Assembly (NCBI RefSeq): GCF_964204645.1
Contig: NC_134035.1
Coordinates: forward strand, 12,567,951 to 12,631,950
Length of the DNA stretch: 64,000 bases
Source: Tubulanus polymorphus
Lineage: Eukaryota > Nemertea > Palaeonemertea > Tubulaniformes > Tubulanidae
Direction of reading: 5' to 3'
This document shows, piece by piece, positions 53,130 to 64,000 of this stretch. The notes below the pieces were generated by a model, which was not told the origin of the DNA, searched no databases, and saw nothing but the letters and a program-made list of their open reading frames with translations. How positions within the stretch are numbered: the first letter of the stretch is position 1; each line of letters begins with the position of its first letter. The position numbers were made by a program, and so were the translations under genes.

Positions 53130-54957
53130 GTTTCCAAATTGACTCTGGAATTAAAATTTTAGTTAATTTCCAATTGTTTTAACCCGAGTCGAAATTGCTT
53201 AACCGAGAAATGAAATTATCTTAACGTTTTATAGTTAAACTTATCCGAGAATTTTCGAACTAATTCCAGAATTTAAGTTCAGGACACTGTTCAACAGTGT
53301 TTGGTTTAGTTCATTTCCAAGCAGTCAAATCTGAACTCAAGACTGCGGAATAGGGTCTTGAATATTTCCAGTACGATACATATAAACGCACGTAGATATA
53401 TAAATAAGCCGTTTTTCAGATTTGCGGTGAACTGTCACACCGGTTTCCACGCGCTCCATAATCTAACGGGAATAATACATAAACTGCTGTTCGCTGTCCT
53501 GTGGGATGCGGTTATCAGAAAAATCCAGGCAGAACCTAACAGCCACGTATGTAAACCACGTGCGTTTTTTGTTAGCACAAACCCCGCCGAGATGCCGTCG
53601 TATCTTGACTGTCCATCTCAGGTCGCGCTGATAAAGCTGATTCTACCGAATTCAGTTGGGAACTTGCGTCATCCAAATTATATAGAACCACTTGTGGCAT
53701 TAAACCGACGGATATTCATTCCTACGAATGCCCTGACGAAAACACGCCGTACATCTTAAGACTTAATTATCTGTAATATTTTTCTTCAATTGCCTAAGAC
53801 GTATTTTTTCGCTGAATTTTTTTCACAACGCTTTTTGAATATGGTATCGGAAGCACCAGACAGTGCGTGTGTATGACCCTCCCTACGGGTCCTCTATACC
53901 TGATCGGTAAAAACCAACCTCAGACCCAGACGAGTAGTTAACACTGGTAAATGGGGCCTCTTAAAGGTGTGTGGATGTCACACGTGGACGTCACGTTGAC
54001 GTTGTACATCTTCACACGCGTCATTTCGACAGTCAAAAGACTGATAGTAGCGTTAGAAAGTTTTCAAGAAATATATCAGAAAATAATATGCGATTTCCGA
54101 GATGATAAGTATCAAAATGTGCTGAATCTAGTTCCACAGTTGTGAGTTACGGCTTGAAAAAATCATCAAAAATCAACTACAGTCAAAGTCATTCATAATG
54201 CCGCTGCTGGGACCGTTGAATACGAATTGGGTTGCGCAAATTCGTCAAAAATGTTGGTGTTTTGTGATCAGTGGCATTAATCAGGATAGCAGCGTTGTAA
54301 CAAGCATTGATCGTAATCTTAACTCCGAGTTATTGTGGAGTTGGATTCAGGTTTTGAAGATCACTTTCAATCACACGGTAGCGATCCTGACACCCAGAAA
54401 ATAAACCCTAGATCCGCCCTTGCAATGGCGGTCGTTATGGCTATTTGCTTCAGTTCGGTCAATATAACCAAAACAGTCGCTTTCCACATCCTAGATTGTC
54501 CCGTGCTTAGTCGCGTTATATGTGTCCACGTCCCGAGACCGCATCACAGAAGCTGCAGTCTATCAATAGATAATCTTAGACACACTTTCCGTCCAGCGAC
54601 AAATCTAAATCGGATCCAATCGACTGAGATTTGTGAATGTCGCTCTGTTTATTGCTGACATTAAGGGATGGTGTTGCGGTCAAGATAACATTAAATAACT
54701 GCTGATAACGCGCGCAACTTTATGGGTCTTGATACGCGTTAATATCTATTTTTAAATATTCTTCTTACAGACGGAGGACATTTTGATACTCATGTTTATG
54801 TCCCTTTTCAATGATGATCATCCGTAGGTTATCCAGTTATCCAGTTATCCAGTTATCCATTTACTTTTTAGAATCAATACTAATGAAACAGATGGCGAAT
54901 TACTCATCTGCAAATGAGACAAGTGTACCGATTTGACACCAGGTTTAACTCACGATA
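53130..54957. other. Intergenic, weak open frames only
   Basis: An open stretch at about 53,420-53,759 follows a fair acceptor (cgtttttcag) but matches no family that I know. A MITE half-copy lies at 54,115-54,150, and a short (atccagtt)n run at 54,830-54,858. Confidence 0.4.
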
Positions 54958-55145
54958 TGCAGCATCCGGGAATCGAACCCGGACCTCGTAGACGTAAACC
55001 AAATTCAATTCAATTTATGGTTACTTTACCACAGTCTCACCTAGATATTTATGATGCAAGGAAAACAGTGATAAAATTACGAACAATTCTAATATTGAGT
55101 TGTATTTTAACGTCACAAGGTGACCATGCTAACCATTAGGCCAAT
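54958..55145 (-). repeat. Split tRNA-like element
   Basis: On the minus strand a tRNA-like 5' half (ttggcctaatggttagcatg) near 55,110-55,142 is separated by about 115 bp from a well-formed T-arm (ggtccgggttcgattcccgg) at about 54,965-54,988. A normal tRNA would need about 25 bases there. It is a SINE or a tRNA pseudogene broken by an insertion, not a working tRNA gene. Confidence 0.5.
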
Positions 55146-55696
55146 AGAACCATAGACTAGAATGATTATATATGTGTATTTGGCTCAATGTCGTATTGCG
55201 AAAGATCAGGCGCGGACAAAATACGATCGACGATAAATCTCGTGACCTTGACCGACGTAGTGTGATTTGTATGCGTTTAAGATTTGGAATCGCCGTGTGA
55301 CGTCAGAATGAGAGAGACGCTCCGATAAACTGTTTGTACAGTGTGTAGGAAGGAGGCGAGACTCGAAAAGCGAAATCGAATTCATTTCGACAACGGCTAA
55401 AAATAAAATCCCATTAAGGTTATGATAGAAGACTCACTCGCGCCGCTACAGCAAAGATATTTCGATGGTTTAAGAGTTTAAAGAGATTTAAGCGACTTTG
55501 GACTTAAATCCATCATCATCTGGAGACAAATGCGACGTGAACGCTTTCACTCGCCTGACAGGTTACTGCAGAATATCTATACCCGATACAATCAATGATT
55601 CAAAGATTACGTCGAAGCTTCCGTATTTCGATACGCTTCAGAGCAGGTTATAAAAACACTCAGTGAAAAAAAAATGCCACAATTACATAGAAAATC

Positions 55697-56075
55697 TAAG
55701 AGAATAGTAACGTTAAAACTGAATTCTATTAACCATTTTCTAAACCGAATGAAAATATAGATTAAATTGCGTCGAAGCGCCATATACCATCTTAATTTTG
55801 AAAATGTCTCATAGAATTGAGTCTAAACGTCACTACTCTCTTAGTTTTGAAAATGTCTCTTAGCATTGAATCTAAACGTCACTACTCTCTTAGTTTTGAA
55901 AATGTCTCTTAGCATTGAATCTAAACGTCACTACTCTCTTAGTTTTTGAAAATGGCTCATAGAATTGAATCTAAACGTCACTATTCTCTTAGTTTTTGAA
56001 AATGGCTCAGAGAATTGAGTCTAAACGTCACTACTCTCTTAGTTTCTGAAAATTGCTCATAGAATTGAGTCTAAA
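55697..56075. repeat. 51-bp minisatellite with one inverted unit
   Basis: Five to six units of 51 bp (cttagttttgaaaatgtctc, then ttagcattgaatctaaacgtc, actactct) run from about 55,791 to 56,075. At about 55,697-55,740 one unit lies in the opposite orientation (ctaagagaatagtaacgtta...ccatttt). The same unit, reversed, forms the array at 62,490-62,725. Confidence 0.9.
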
Positions 56076-57795
56076 AACTGCGTTTCCACTTAATCGGTTT
56101 TGTTCTGTACGAACGAGACAACTAGACGACTCGCATGCCAGTGGTCGTTCTCCTCGGTATCGATACGTCGTCTAATTCGTCGTCTTTCTCTAACTCCGGG
56201 GACTGTTATTAAGGAGCTCGTGTATACAATGACTGACACTACGCGTTCACCTATTAAGATACATATATCTCAACTATCAACTACAAAGACGTCACTTGAG
56301 GGAGAATTGTTCGCCGTACTTCCGCCGGTACTTGCGGGCAATGGCTGACTTCCGATTGAAAACGTCGATATTTTCTACCAATATTCGGCTTCCGACGACT
56401 AGCGATGTGTATATATGCGTGTTGCTGGCTGCTCGCTTTATCCGGTGCAGTAAAAGTGAATCAACGTTAAGGGGAATGAAAAGGTGGCTTCTCCCCAGGG
56501 AAAGATGACTGATACATGTTAGGGTATAAAATTTGCCGGGGTAATAATACCGAAAATGTAAAGCGCTCTCAACTTATCAACTTTCAACATGAACATTGTG
56601 AGAGCGGACCCTGGTGATATCCAAATATCTTCAAGGTCCAATCGATCAAAAGTTGATCACCTTTTCGCCTGTCAAAAGTCTCAGTACTAGTCTGTGTAGT
56701 AGACTCCTCTTGCCTCAGACCTGATGGGACCGAAAGTCCCCGAAGAAAGCGATTTGCAGGGTGATCGCAGAGATGATGGGTTGTCATTTCATGAATAAGA
56801 GTTGGGAAATTTCAGATATTTCGTCCGGGGTACGCGAGTCCGAGGCACACAATAATCCGAGGCAATCGGCCAACGGTGTTATCTTAAATTTTATGTAAAT
56901 TCAATTAGCTTATTTGCATAAATTGGAACGTAAATGATTAGGACCGATTTACGTCAGAATTCTGATTCCACGATATTCACCTGGTATTTACATATTTTGC
57001 TCGTTTTGGTGACGACGAACGCGCAGTCGCAGCGGAGCTGATTATTTCAACAAAAATATCAATGAAAAATCACCGAAACTGCAATAAATCGAATAGTACA
57101 ATATAACCGTGTCTTAGCTCCATAAGAACGCATTAAGCTAGTCGCTTTTTGCCGCTTTAAATAGCGCGGAAACAGGTCCGTAGAAAACGCTTGATTTTCA
57201 GCGATCAATTTCCGAGATCGCGCTCTTTTAATAATCTTTGAATTATAGACCTATCGAGTCGTACAATAAACGACGATATATCAGGGTCGAAAATGATCCG
57301 TGAAAAGCGATGTTTTATCGATACGCGAATAGATCAAAGACCCTTTAGTTTCTTTATTGCCGAAACTAATGGATTTCAGAGCGGAGGAGAACCAGTTCTT
57401 TTGAACGATGAATCTAGAACTGTAGCTATAGATGTTATCGTGGCTAAAGGCAGAACGTAAATTATTTTCAATGATAGATTTTAAATGATGGCTTCTTTTT
57501 GTTGGTAGTGTTTACGTAAACTAGGTGTTTAAGCAGAAAACTGTGGGATTCAGTAATCTGATATGGATCGTAGACGACAAGCAGTCTTGAGTTGATTTAG
57601 AAATAGAAATGAACCAATTGTTTCTAACGTTTCGGTCATAATACTCTTCTCGGGCCAGTCGCTCAACGCCATTTTCAACGATGACTTATTGTGCAAGATA
57701 TATATGACAAGTTGCTTCAAAGCCTTCATATGATATCACATTTTAATGCATTTGGTTAATCATTAATTCTGTACAAATTGCACTTGAAAATAATT
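56076..57795. other. Intergenic, nothing recognised
   Basis: Open frames at 56,100-56,508 have no recognised content. A variant GAAACG motif (reverse of ctaacgtttcggtcataata) is at about 57,628-57,650. Confidence 0.45.
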
Positions 57796-57889
57796 CATAT
57801 CATATCATATCATATCATATCATATCATATCATATCATATCATATCATATCATATCATATCATATCATATCATATCATATCATATCATA
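57796..57889. repeat. (CATAT)n pentanucleotide microsatellite
   Basis: Nearly nineteen uninterrupted copies of catat over 94 bp, with no variant units. The perfection suggests recent expansion and probable length polymorphism. Confidence 0.95.
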
Positions 57890-58044
57890 AGTTTTTGTAT
57901 AAAATACGAACGTTTTAAGTTATTGCACAGTTCGACTAATGAGCCAATGATCAGTGAATAGAGTTTATTACCGGAGTGAGAAACTGAAGTCGTCTATGAC
58001 GCATGAATTTGAAAAAGAAGTTATCACTCAACCGAACGTCGGGT

Positions 58045-58115
58045 GACACCCTCTACCTCCCTCATCTTCTTTCCCTCTCCTTCTCTTTCCCTCTTCTCCT
58101 CTCTCTTCTCTCTTG
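58045..58115. repeat. Polypyrimidine (CT-rich) tract
   Basis: About 70 bases of almost pure C and T (ccctctacctccctcatctt, ctttccctctccttctcttt). It could form triplex or unusual structures but is most simply a low-complexity tract. Confidence 0.8.
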
Positions 58116-58467
58116 TCCGTAAATGTTATCCAGAAAGAGATAGTGAGATAAGAATTCTGATTTGAACTCTAAATTGAGTAGTCACCGCAGATTAAAGTTA
58201 AGTCGAACGCTTGCCACGTTTCTTCCATGGCTAATTCTTTGAGATTATTGAATTTGGTTTAGAAAGGCTTTCCAATCAATGTTTCTCGGTTGGAAGGGGA
58301 TTTATTTTCATCTTTGAAAGTTTACCGCGACATGTCAGCCGTTCGAAAGGCAATCGATACGCGGGTGCGTGCGCGTGTATATGTTCTGTCGTATGGATAC
58401 AAATCATCCGAATCCGCTTTATTCTAGTGACTGCTTTTTATCCCATCTTTCGATTGCAGATACTCTG

Positions 58468-58525
58468 TCTTCCTGGCTCGATTGAGATGGCGCTTGACTT
58501 GATTGTAGGTTCGAACCCCGATTAA
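58468..58525 (+). repeat. tRNA-like SINE fragment
   Basis: An A-box-like tggctcgattgagatggcgc is followed by the B-box-like taggttcgaaccccg. The length between the boxes is tRNA-like, but the acceptor stem does not close. Confidence 0.45.
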
Positions 58526-58776
58526 CCAATGCTATTTGTTCACTTATTATATCAACTTAGAACCTAAACTTAGATAACTTAGAAACTAAAAGAAAATATC
58601 ACTCTAAAAAAATTCAATTAGATACAATCTGAATTTGCATCAAACACTTCGTCAATGATACGTAATTTAAATTCACCTGGAAATCTCAAAATGTTAAAAA
58701 CCTCACACAAGATTATGAAATGTTTCGAAATTTGGCAGAAAAAGTTCACGTGTGTAGAAAATCTACGCGCATTCAC

Positions 58777-58777
<1 letters not shown>

Positions 58778-58814
<37 letters not shown>

Positions 58815-58816
58815 TC
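58778..58816. repeat. (CAG)n trinucleotide run
   Basis: Twelve or so cag/caa triplets. On the minus strand they read as poly-Leu after ATGATG, giving an apparent signal peptide; on the plus strand they read as poly-Ser. Neither frame has other support. Confidence 0.9.
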
Positions 58817-60920
58817 ATCGTTCGAACTGAAGATAACCTGCAACACCGTGGAATAAAATTGATGACGACATATAGATTACTTATTGTCGTCGTGTTAGAT
58901 TTACTGACGGTAAACCAACCTTGCAAACGTCTGTCACAATCTCTGCGATTCATTAACTCAAATTGATGACGGATCATAGTATAGGCTCCACACGTCCTTG
59001 CTTCGATGAAAACCCACGCCTCGGACAAAACGTATATTAAGTCCGAGGTAAACGAAGTCAGAGGTCAATATATGAAAATACGTTAGGAGGTCAGAAAAAA
59101 TCATTTCGTTCTTGTCCGAATCGGTCAAAAGTCCCGAGTTGAACCTATCCTAGTAAGACGACGTTTACCGTATTCAGGTAGATTTACCTGTATTTGAGAA
59201 CTGGGTCTATTTTCAATAAAATAGATGTGCAATATGATGTTGACGGTAGATACGATTGTGATTCTACCAATCAATCAATCATTAACCGCTGTGTTCAGAC
59301 AGAGTAATTTCAGCCTGGAGACACTTCCCTGTATTTACCGTGTGGCTACTGTAGCTATAATAACCAGGTGACTTTGCCGACAGTATCTACAGCCTCATCA
59401 ATGGTCGATCTGGGGTCAGAACCAGCCTTTTGCACCCCAAATAAGCAGCGTTTTACATCTCAGTACGTTTCCAAATATATCGCCGATATAGAAAATAAAA
59501 AGAGTTGATTGAAATAGAATAGTCCGTACACTCGTGGGGAATAAATGATAACTTTAAAAACCCATACAAAGTTCAAAAGACTGGCACACCTGACGGTGGT
59601 CAGCGAGAGTTCGAAACGTTGTGTCTTATGATTTTATTTTTTTGATGACTTGCAGTCTTAGTTTATACTTTGTATATAGTGGATTTTAAACCTACTAGTT
59701 CATTCAAATATTAACGAAAATGTCTTGACTTGACAAGTCTTGACTGCACCTTACATACTATGTCTCGTCGCAGGTTAAGTTACATTATGTTGGAAGAACC
59801 TTGGACGCCTTCTGTTATGTCCTAATAATGACAAGTGGGAATTTTAGCATTTGCAAAGTAAAAGCTACCTCCACGCGGCATCTAAACCTTCACGCGAGAA
59901 AGTGTTTAAGTCAGTTAATAACTGCACAAAGTTCTAGTTTCAACAGTTGCCGAGGGTAGAAACAGGTTTACTACAACCGCACAACGAAGAGAAGTGGGTT
60001 TCCGGGTTCGCGCGACAAGTCGATATTACATTCCGCGTTACTAGTTGACCAAACAGTTCAAATAGAAAACTTCAAAGTACAGCAGCATCGGCAGCAGTAG
60101 ACATCTCTTCAGCATTCGATCCGTCCCCTTCATTGACTTGATACACAACTTCCTGGGCCAACTTCGGTTTTTGGAGTTAGCCGACTATAGTCGAACTAAA
60201 CGAAACCGAATGCCCGTTAGTCGGAACACGTGAATTATCAATAACGTTTTATCTTGATTTTAAAAAGCACCCAAGCTTTACAAAAAGTCGAAAAAATGAA
60301 AATAATTTTAAGAGGTTTTTCTGAACCTTAAAAGTGTGTGTATAAATCAATTCAGTGCACCATGTCCTGTTGAAGGCCGCCGAACACTTGACAATATTTC
60401 ATTTCAGATACATTTCATTCCTGACTGGTTTTTCTAGTGTTTAGCATTATTCGGTATTCCTGCAGTGCGTGGGCTCAGGTGCTTCTCAAGCCCGTGGCGA
60501 CCACGACCATGATCTAACAAGTAGAATTCTCGTTTTCCCAGAAATGCCCAACTTCCCGAAAGCTTTCCAACCCGCGCGTTTATGAGTACCGCAATTAGCC
60601 TCTTTTTTATAAATTATCTTAGATATGCCATAATAAATAAAGTATTCAATGGATTTCACAAACTCGAGATAAGCCGCAGATGTTTTTATTTACAAAATAT
60701 ATCCCCGGGGTAACAGTCCTTGGTGTATCTTCATGTTGTCATCGATTCTCGTGTGCAATATAAACTATGAAACTATGAGCTGCTTTCGGCTTCGCTTTTT
60801 AATTAAAACAAACGATGCTTCAACGGCTGCATAAATATACAAGCCGCACTGATGGTTTATCTACCATAAGAAGTATGAAAAACTGGATAAAATACAAGCC
60901 AAGAAAAATTTCCTATTTGG
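58817..60920. other. Intergenic, nothing firmly recognised
   Basis: A possible exon-like open stretch (59,305-59,508, after gtaatttcag) has good composition but no identifiable product. A GAAACGTTG motif variant lies at 59,590-59,640, and a MITE half with acttcggtttttggagttag at about 60,160-60,235. Confidence 0.4.
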
Positions 60921-60924
60921 TAAA

Positions 60925-61365
60925 TTGGGATTCGAACCTGATGACATCGCGAGAATGCCACGACTATATACCGGTTCCACATTATAGAGGGCATTGCCTT
61001 GATTTCGATATCAGCCAATCAGAAATCACGTTACATTTTAGCCTGGAATATCCAGTTCATTTCCATCCATGAATTTGCCTGTACACCCGTTGGCGCTAAC
61101 ATCCATGGCGAACTTCGGTTATCGGAGTTAGTCGACTAGTCGAATGTCAGTAATAGTTATTGAGCACGGTCGCTGTAGTTCGAGTCTAATTCAAAGATGG
61201 CCGACACTGTGAAATACGTGCGTTCGGTGCGTTCGGTTATTAGTTAAGTACGAAAACCAAGTTCGCCTTGGCTGTGCAACTACATCGCGCACGGGGCCTA
61301 TTCGGACTTGGGGTCCATGAGTAGGAGTCTCGCGATGCGATCAGGTTCGAATCCCAGCCGAAGTG
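60925..61365. repeat. Two related tRNA-like pieces flanking a palindromic MITE
   Basis: The string tctcgcgatg...atcaggttcgaatccca occurs on the minus strand at about 60,928-60,965 and on the plus strand at about 61,328-61,358: one SINE family in opposite orientations. Between them lies a fold-back element, ggcgaacttcggttatcgga...gaaaaccaagttcgcc (61,107-61,256), related to the half-copy at 60,160. Confidence 0.55.
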
Positions 61366-62489
61366 GATGGAATAACTGGGGTGTCTTCCAAACAACGAAT
61401 AATTATTCTAAAGCTTTTTTTCTCAATTTCACATTTCAATCTCGATCGAGCGATTCGTGTAGCTTTTATTGTTGAGCTGACGATTTCCTCTGAAATAGAA
61501 AGCCCTGATGACTATCTATAAAACACGTTTCATCCCGTTCAATAACCGCCTCACGCAGTTTGCGTCCGCGATCTTCAAAACACGTTTTAATTAAAAATCA
61601 AGTACAGCAAAATGATATCCTTGAAAGCCATATGAGGAGGAGACTTAGTATTGAAACTCAGAGGATCAATTTTACTTCATTTCGCGTATAAACATAAACA
61701 GAGGATGCATACAACATGTATCTTCTATATGTATATATATACATATATGTTGTGTGTGTTCGGGGACACGACCATCTCCATTATAGAAACCATTTATTTC
61801 ACATTAATCCATTCACGCAATTCAAGTATTAAGGTCTAGCCTATTCACATGCGGATGAATTCCTGAATCAGTATCGCAATAATAATACCAGTGTATTTTG
61901 ATGTATATGAATACATCCTCTACAAACCCAGAGCCAAATTTTGGTCCGATTACCTTATTTGAGAATTACGCCTATTTTTGGGTTGCCAACATTTTCCCCC
62001 AAAAATTGTCCAGCTGGCTGTACCTTGGAACTCAAATGGCCTAAAAATTCGGAACTTTGGAATTTCGATTTGAATTATCAAGTCCTAAACCATGCTTATT
62101 GCCTTATTTACGCCTAATACCGCCATTCTAGCATGCAATGGTCTAGATGTAATGGTCAAAGAATTTTGTGAGCACTTTGAAAAATTGTGAAATTTTTGAG
62201 TTTGGAAATGAGATTTTAGGTCACAGTACTTAAAATACTAGATTATAGAAGAAGACTATTTAATCCTACCTATCCCTATACTAAACACAAAATACGGTCT
62301 CTAGACAAGTTCACGTTGCAAGTGCAAATAGGTTTTTGAAAGGTCAAATAGTTTTCGTAATAATTTGCTATGTCTCAATCGGAAAAGGGTGACTACAAAA
62401 TTACATCCTGCCGTAGCGGTGCCTACAGGGACTAACCTGACCAGTAGGACTATCAAAGGTTGCATAGCCCACATTAACGAAGAAAAACT

Positions 62490-62725
62490 AAGAGAGTAGT
62501 GACATTTAGACTGAGTTCTACCAGCCATTTTCAGAAACTAAGAGAGTAGTGACGTTTAGACTGAATTCTATGAGCCATTTTCAAAACTTAGAGAGTAGTG
62601 ACGTTCAGACTCAATTCTCTGAGCCATTTTCAAAAACTAAGAGAGTAGTGACGTTGAGACTGAATTCTATGAACCACTTCAGCTTTGGAAATGGCCAACG
62701 GAATCTAAACGTCACTACGCTCTGT
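62490..62725. repeat. 51-bp minisatellite, inverse orientation to 55.8 kb array
   Basis: Four to five copies of aaactaagagagtagtgacg, tttagactgaattctatgag, ccattttca. This is the reverse complement of the unit at 55,791-56,075. The last partial unit (ggaatctaaacgtcactacg) is inverted again, so both arrays contain a flip at one edge. Confidence 0.9.
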
Positions 62726-63149
62726 GTTTTACTTTGTTATTGTTTGTTTTTTCTTCAATTGAACCGAATACACGGAAACTACGTGGCTCTGAAAACTGAC
62801 CGATGCCGTCTATAGATGGCTGTAACGACAAACAATTCACTCGACCCGTTATCAAACTTATCTGCAACCCTAAAACTCGTGACCAAATAAAGCATGTTGC
62901 TTTTGATCGTATAGGACTTAACGATGCCGGGACGTGTAGGATTTTATACGCTTTTCAGTGACACGAAACAAATCCTACGACAATTGATGAACATTGAACG
63001 ATAATCTCTTATACTCGGTGTATCGTAAATAACGTGTTCAGCGTTACACGGTTTTTATGATTGATAAAGTCTCTTCTCTCGAGTCGTGTATGTTTTACCA
63101 TTTATGACGAAGTGTCTAGTGTTTATTGTTAGACGCAGAAAGCGAAGCG

Positions 63150-63620
63150 TCATGGGTTCCATATGACATCATCGAATTACCTTCCGAAAAGATGGTTGCC
63201 TCCGTAATGACATATATTATCTGTTCATATTTATTCCTAAGAAAACACAGCCATAGACCCCTATATGACATCATCGAATGATCTAATGGTCCCCATTGAA
63301 GAAACACTCATTCCGTGTTATAACGATAAGTAGAGAATCCCACACTGATAAAACGAAAGATGAAGTCCGAAAAATTCCTCAATAGCTATTCAGCATTCCT
63401 GAAGATGACTATTGATGTTATAGTCGAAACGTCGAATGAATAAGAAACATTAGCTATATAGGAAACTTGGTATCTTTAAGGAAAGTTGGCCTGGCTCCTT
63501 TAACCTCATAAATGACATTTTTGAATTTACCCTTTCAGGAAACTTGGCTGCTTCCATAGATCCCCACATGACATCATCAAATTACCTCTAGTCTATCTAA
63601 AGATGGCTGCTTTAAAAAAG
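63150..63620. repeat. Degenerate repeats with 'atgacatcatcgaattacc' and a MITE insertion
   Basis: The words catatgacatcatcgaattacc and agatggttgcctcc recur near 63,160, 63,262 and 63,560-63,610. A GAAACGT-motif MITE (63,335-63,480: agaatcccacactgataaaa...cctgaagatgactattgatg...agtcgaaacgtcg) has landed among them. Confidence 0.6.
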
Positions 63621-64000
63621 CCCCAATAACATCACTGCACTTATAAACCCTTCCACGAAAAATGCTACACCCTAGGTTTCATATTCTGTTGTAGAAATAG
63701 ATTGTTAGCTCGGTTCCTTTGGTTCTTGGCATGTATTTGATAGGATTTTTGTTTAAGCTTAATGAAAATGAAAAAACTCCGACCTTAGAGTCATATCCAC
63801 AATTTGCGGATGCAAATTTTCAAAAAAATCAATATGTTTCTACGAACAAAAATCTAAAGATGTCGGGAAAATACTTAAAAAGTTTTAGCCTTACCAAAAT
63901 AACCAACCGAATTCAGACGAAATTCTCCGAATGTTTTGTAAGTGAAAATGACTTCTTCAAGTAGACATCCCTGAGGGGATTTTATCACTTCCGCATAGCT

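Noticed and set aside
53358-53759. Open stretch after a fair splice acceptor
   Set aside because: Exon-like in length, but no family resemblance and no neighbouring compatible exon; kept only as a weak possibility.
58618-59028. Poly-Leu signal peptide protein on the minus strand
   Set aside because: The leucines come from the (CAG)n microsatellite, and the same DNA reads poly-Ser on the other strand.
59305-59508. Exon-like frame starting PGDTSLYLPCGYC
   Set aside because: Good composition and acceptor, but a stop lies just upstream in frame and no partner exon or homologue is apparent.

Overview
This is a stretch of animal nuclear DNA. It is AT-rich, its genes are split by GT-AG introns, and the space between genes is crowded with tRNA-derived repeats, palindromic MITEs, minisatellites and LINE tails. 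Nothing bacterial or viral stands out. The gene and repeat content fits a marine invertebrate, most likely a lophotrochozoan such as a mollusc. That placement is only an impression; no ribosomal or mitochondrial marker is present to test it.

Region 1 (1-5.1 kb, +): the 3' part of a beta-1,4-galactosyltransferase (B4GALT) family gene. Eight exons can be joined in one frame. The first three are the end of one B4GALT domain and the next five hold a second domain carrying the DVD and WGWGGEDDD motifs. The last exon continues in frame for about 515 lysine/glutamate-rich residues. Both halves share intron positions and phases, so this looks like a tandem duplication giving a two-domain enzyme.

Region 2 (8.4-14.8 kb, +): a three-exon gene for a 109-residue secreted peptide precursor with a signal peptide, a Lys-Arg cleavage site, a four-cysteine peptide and a GKR amidation/cleavage signal. 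Its first intron is 5.6 kb and holds MITEs and a TA array sitting inside an inverted repeat.

Region 3 (14,930-24,681): a complete-looking 9.75 kb CACTA/EnSpm-type DNA transposon, bounded by 19-bp terminal inverted repeats starting CACTG. On its minus strand it carries an intact 843-aa two-zinc-finger transposase. It also carries a 15-exon accessory gene (673 aa when joined) that begins with a CIDE-N-like domain and contains six tandem copies of a symmetric phase 1-1 exon. It lies about 150 bp after the stop codon of the peptide gene.

Region 4 (25.1-26.6 kb, -): two neighbouring genes for very basic, probably secreted proteins. One has a run of HPLLKK-type repeats; the other is a two-exon, four-cysteine fragment.

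Region 5 (26.6-64 kb): gene-poor. The only well-supported coding piece is a first exon with a signal peptide at 39,435. The rest is repeats: three LINE 3' ends, a perfect 212-bp palindrome at 48,822-49,033, three 39-bp minisatellite arrays apparently grown from the end of one MITE family, and a 51-bp minisatellite present in opposite orientations at 55.8 and 62.5 kb.

All exon joins were made by eye from splice consensus and phase. No expression data or database search supports them.
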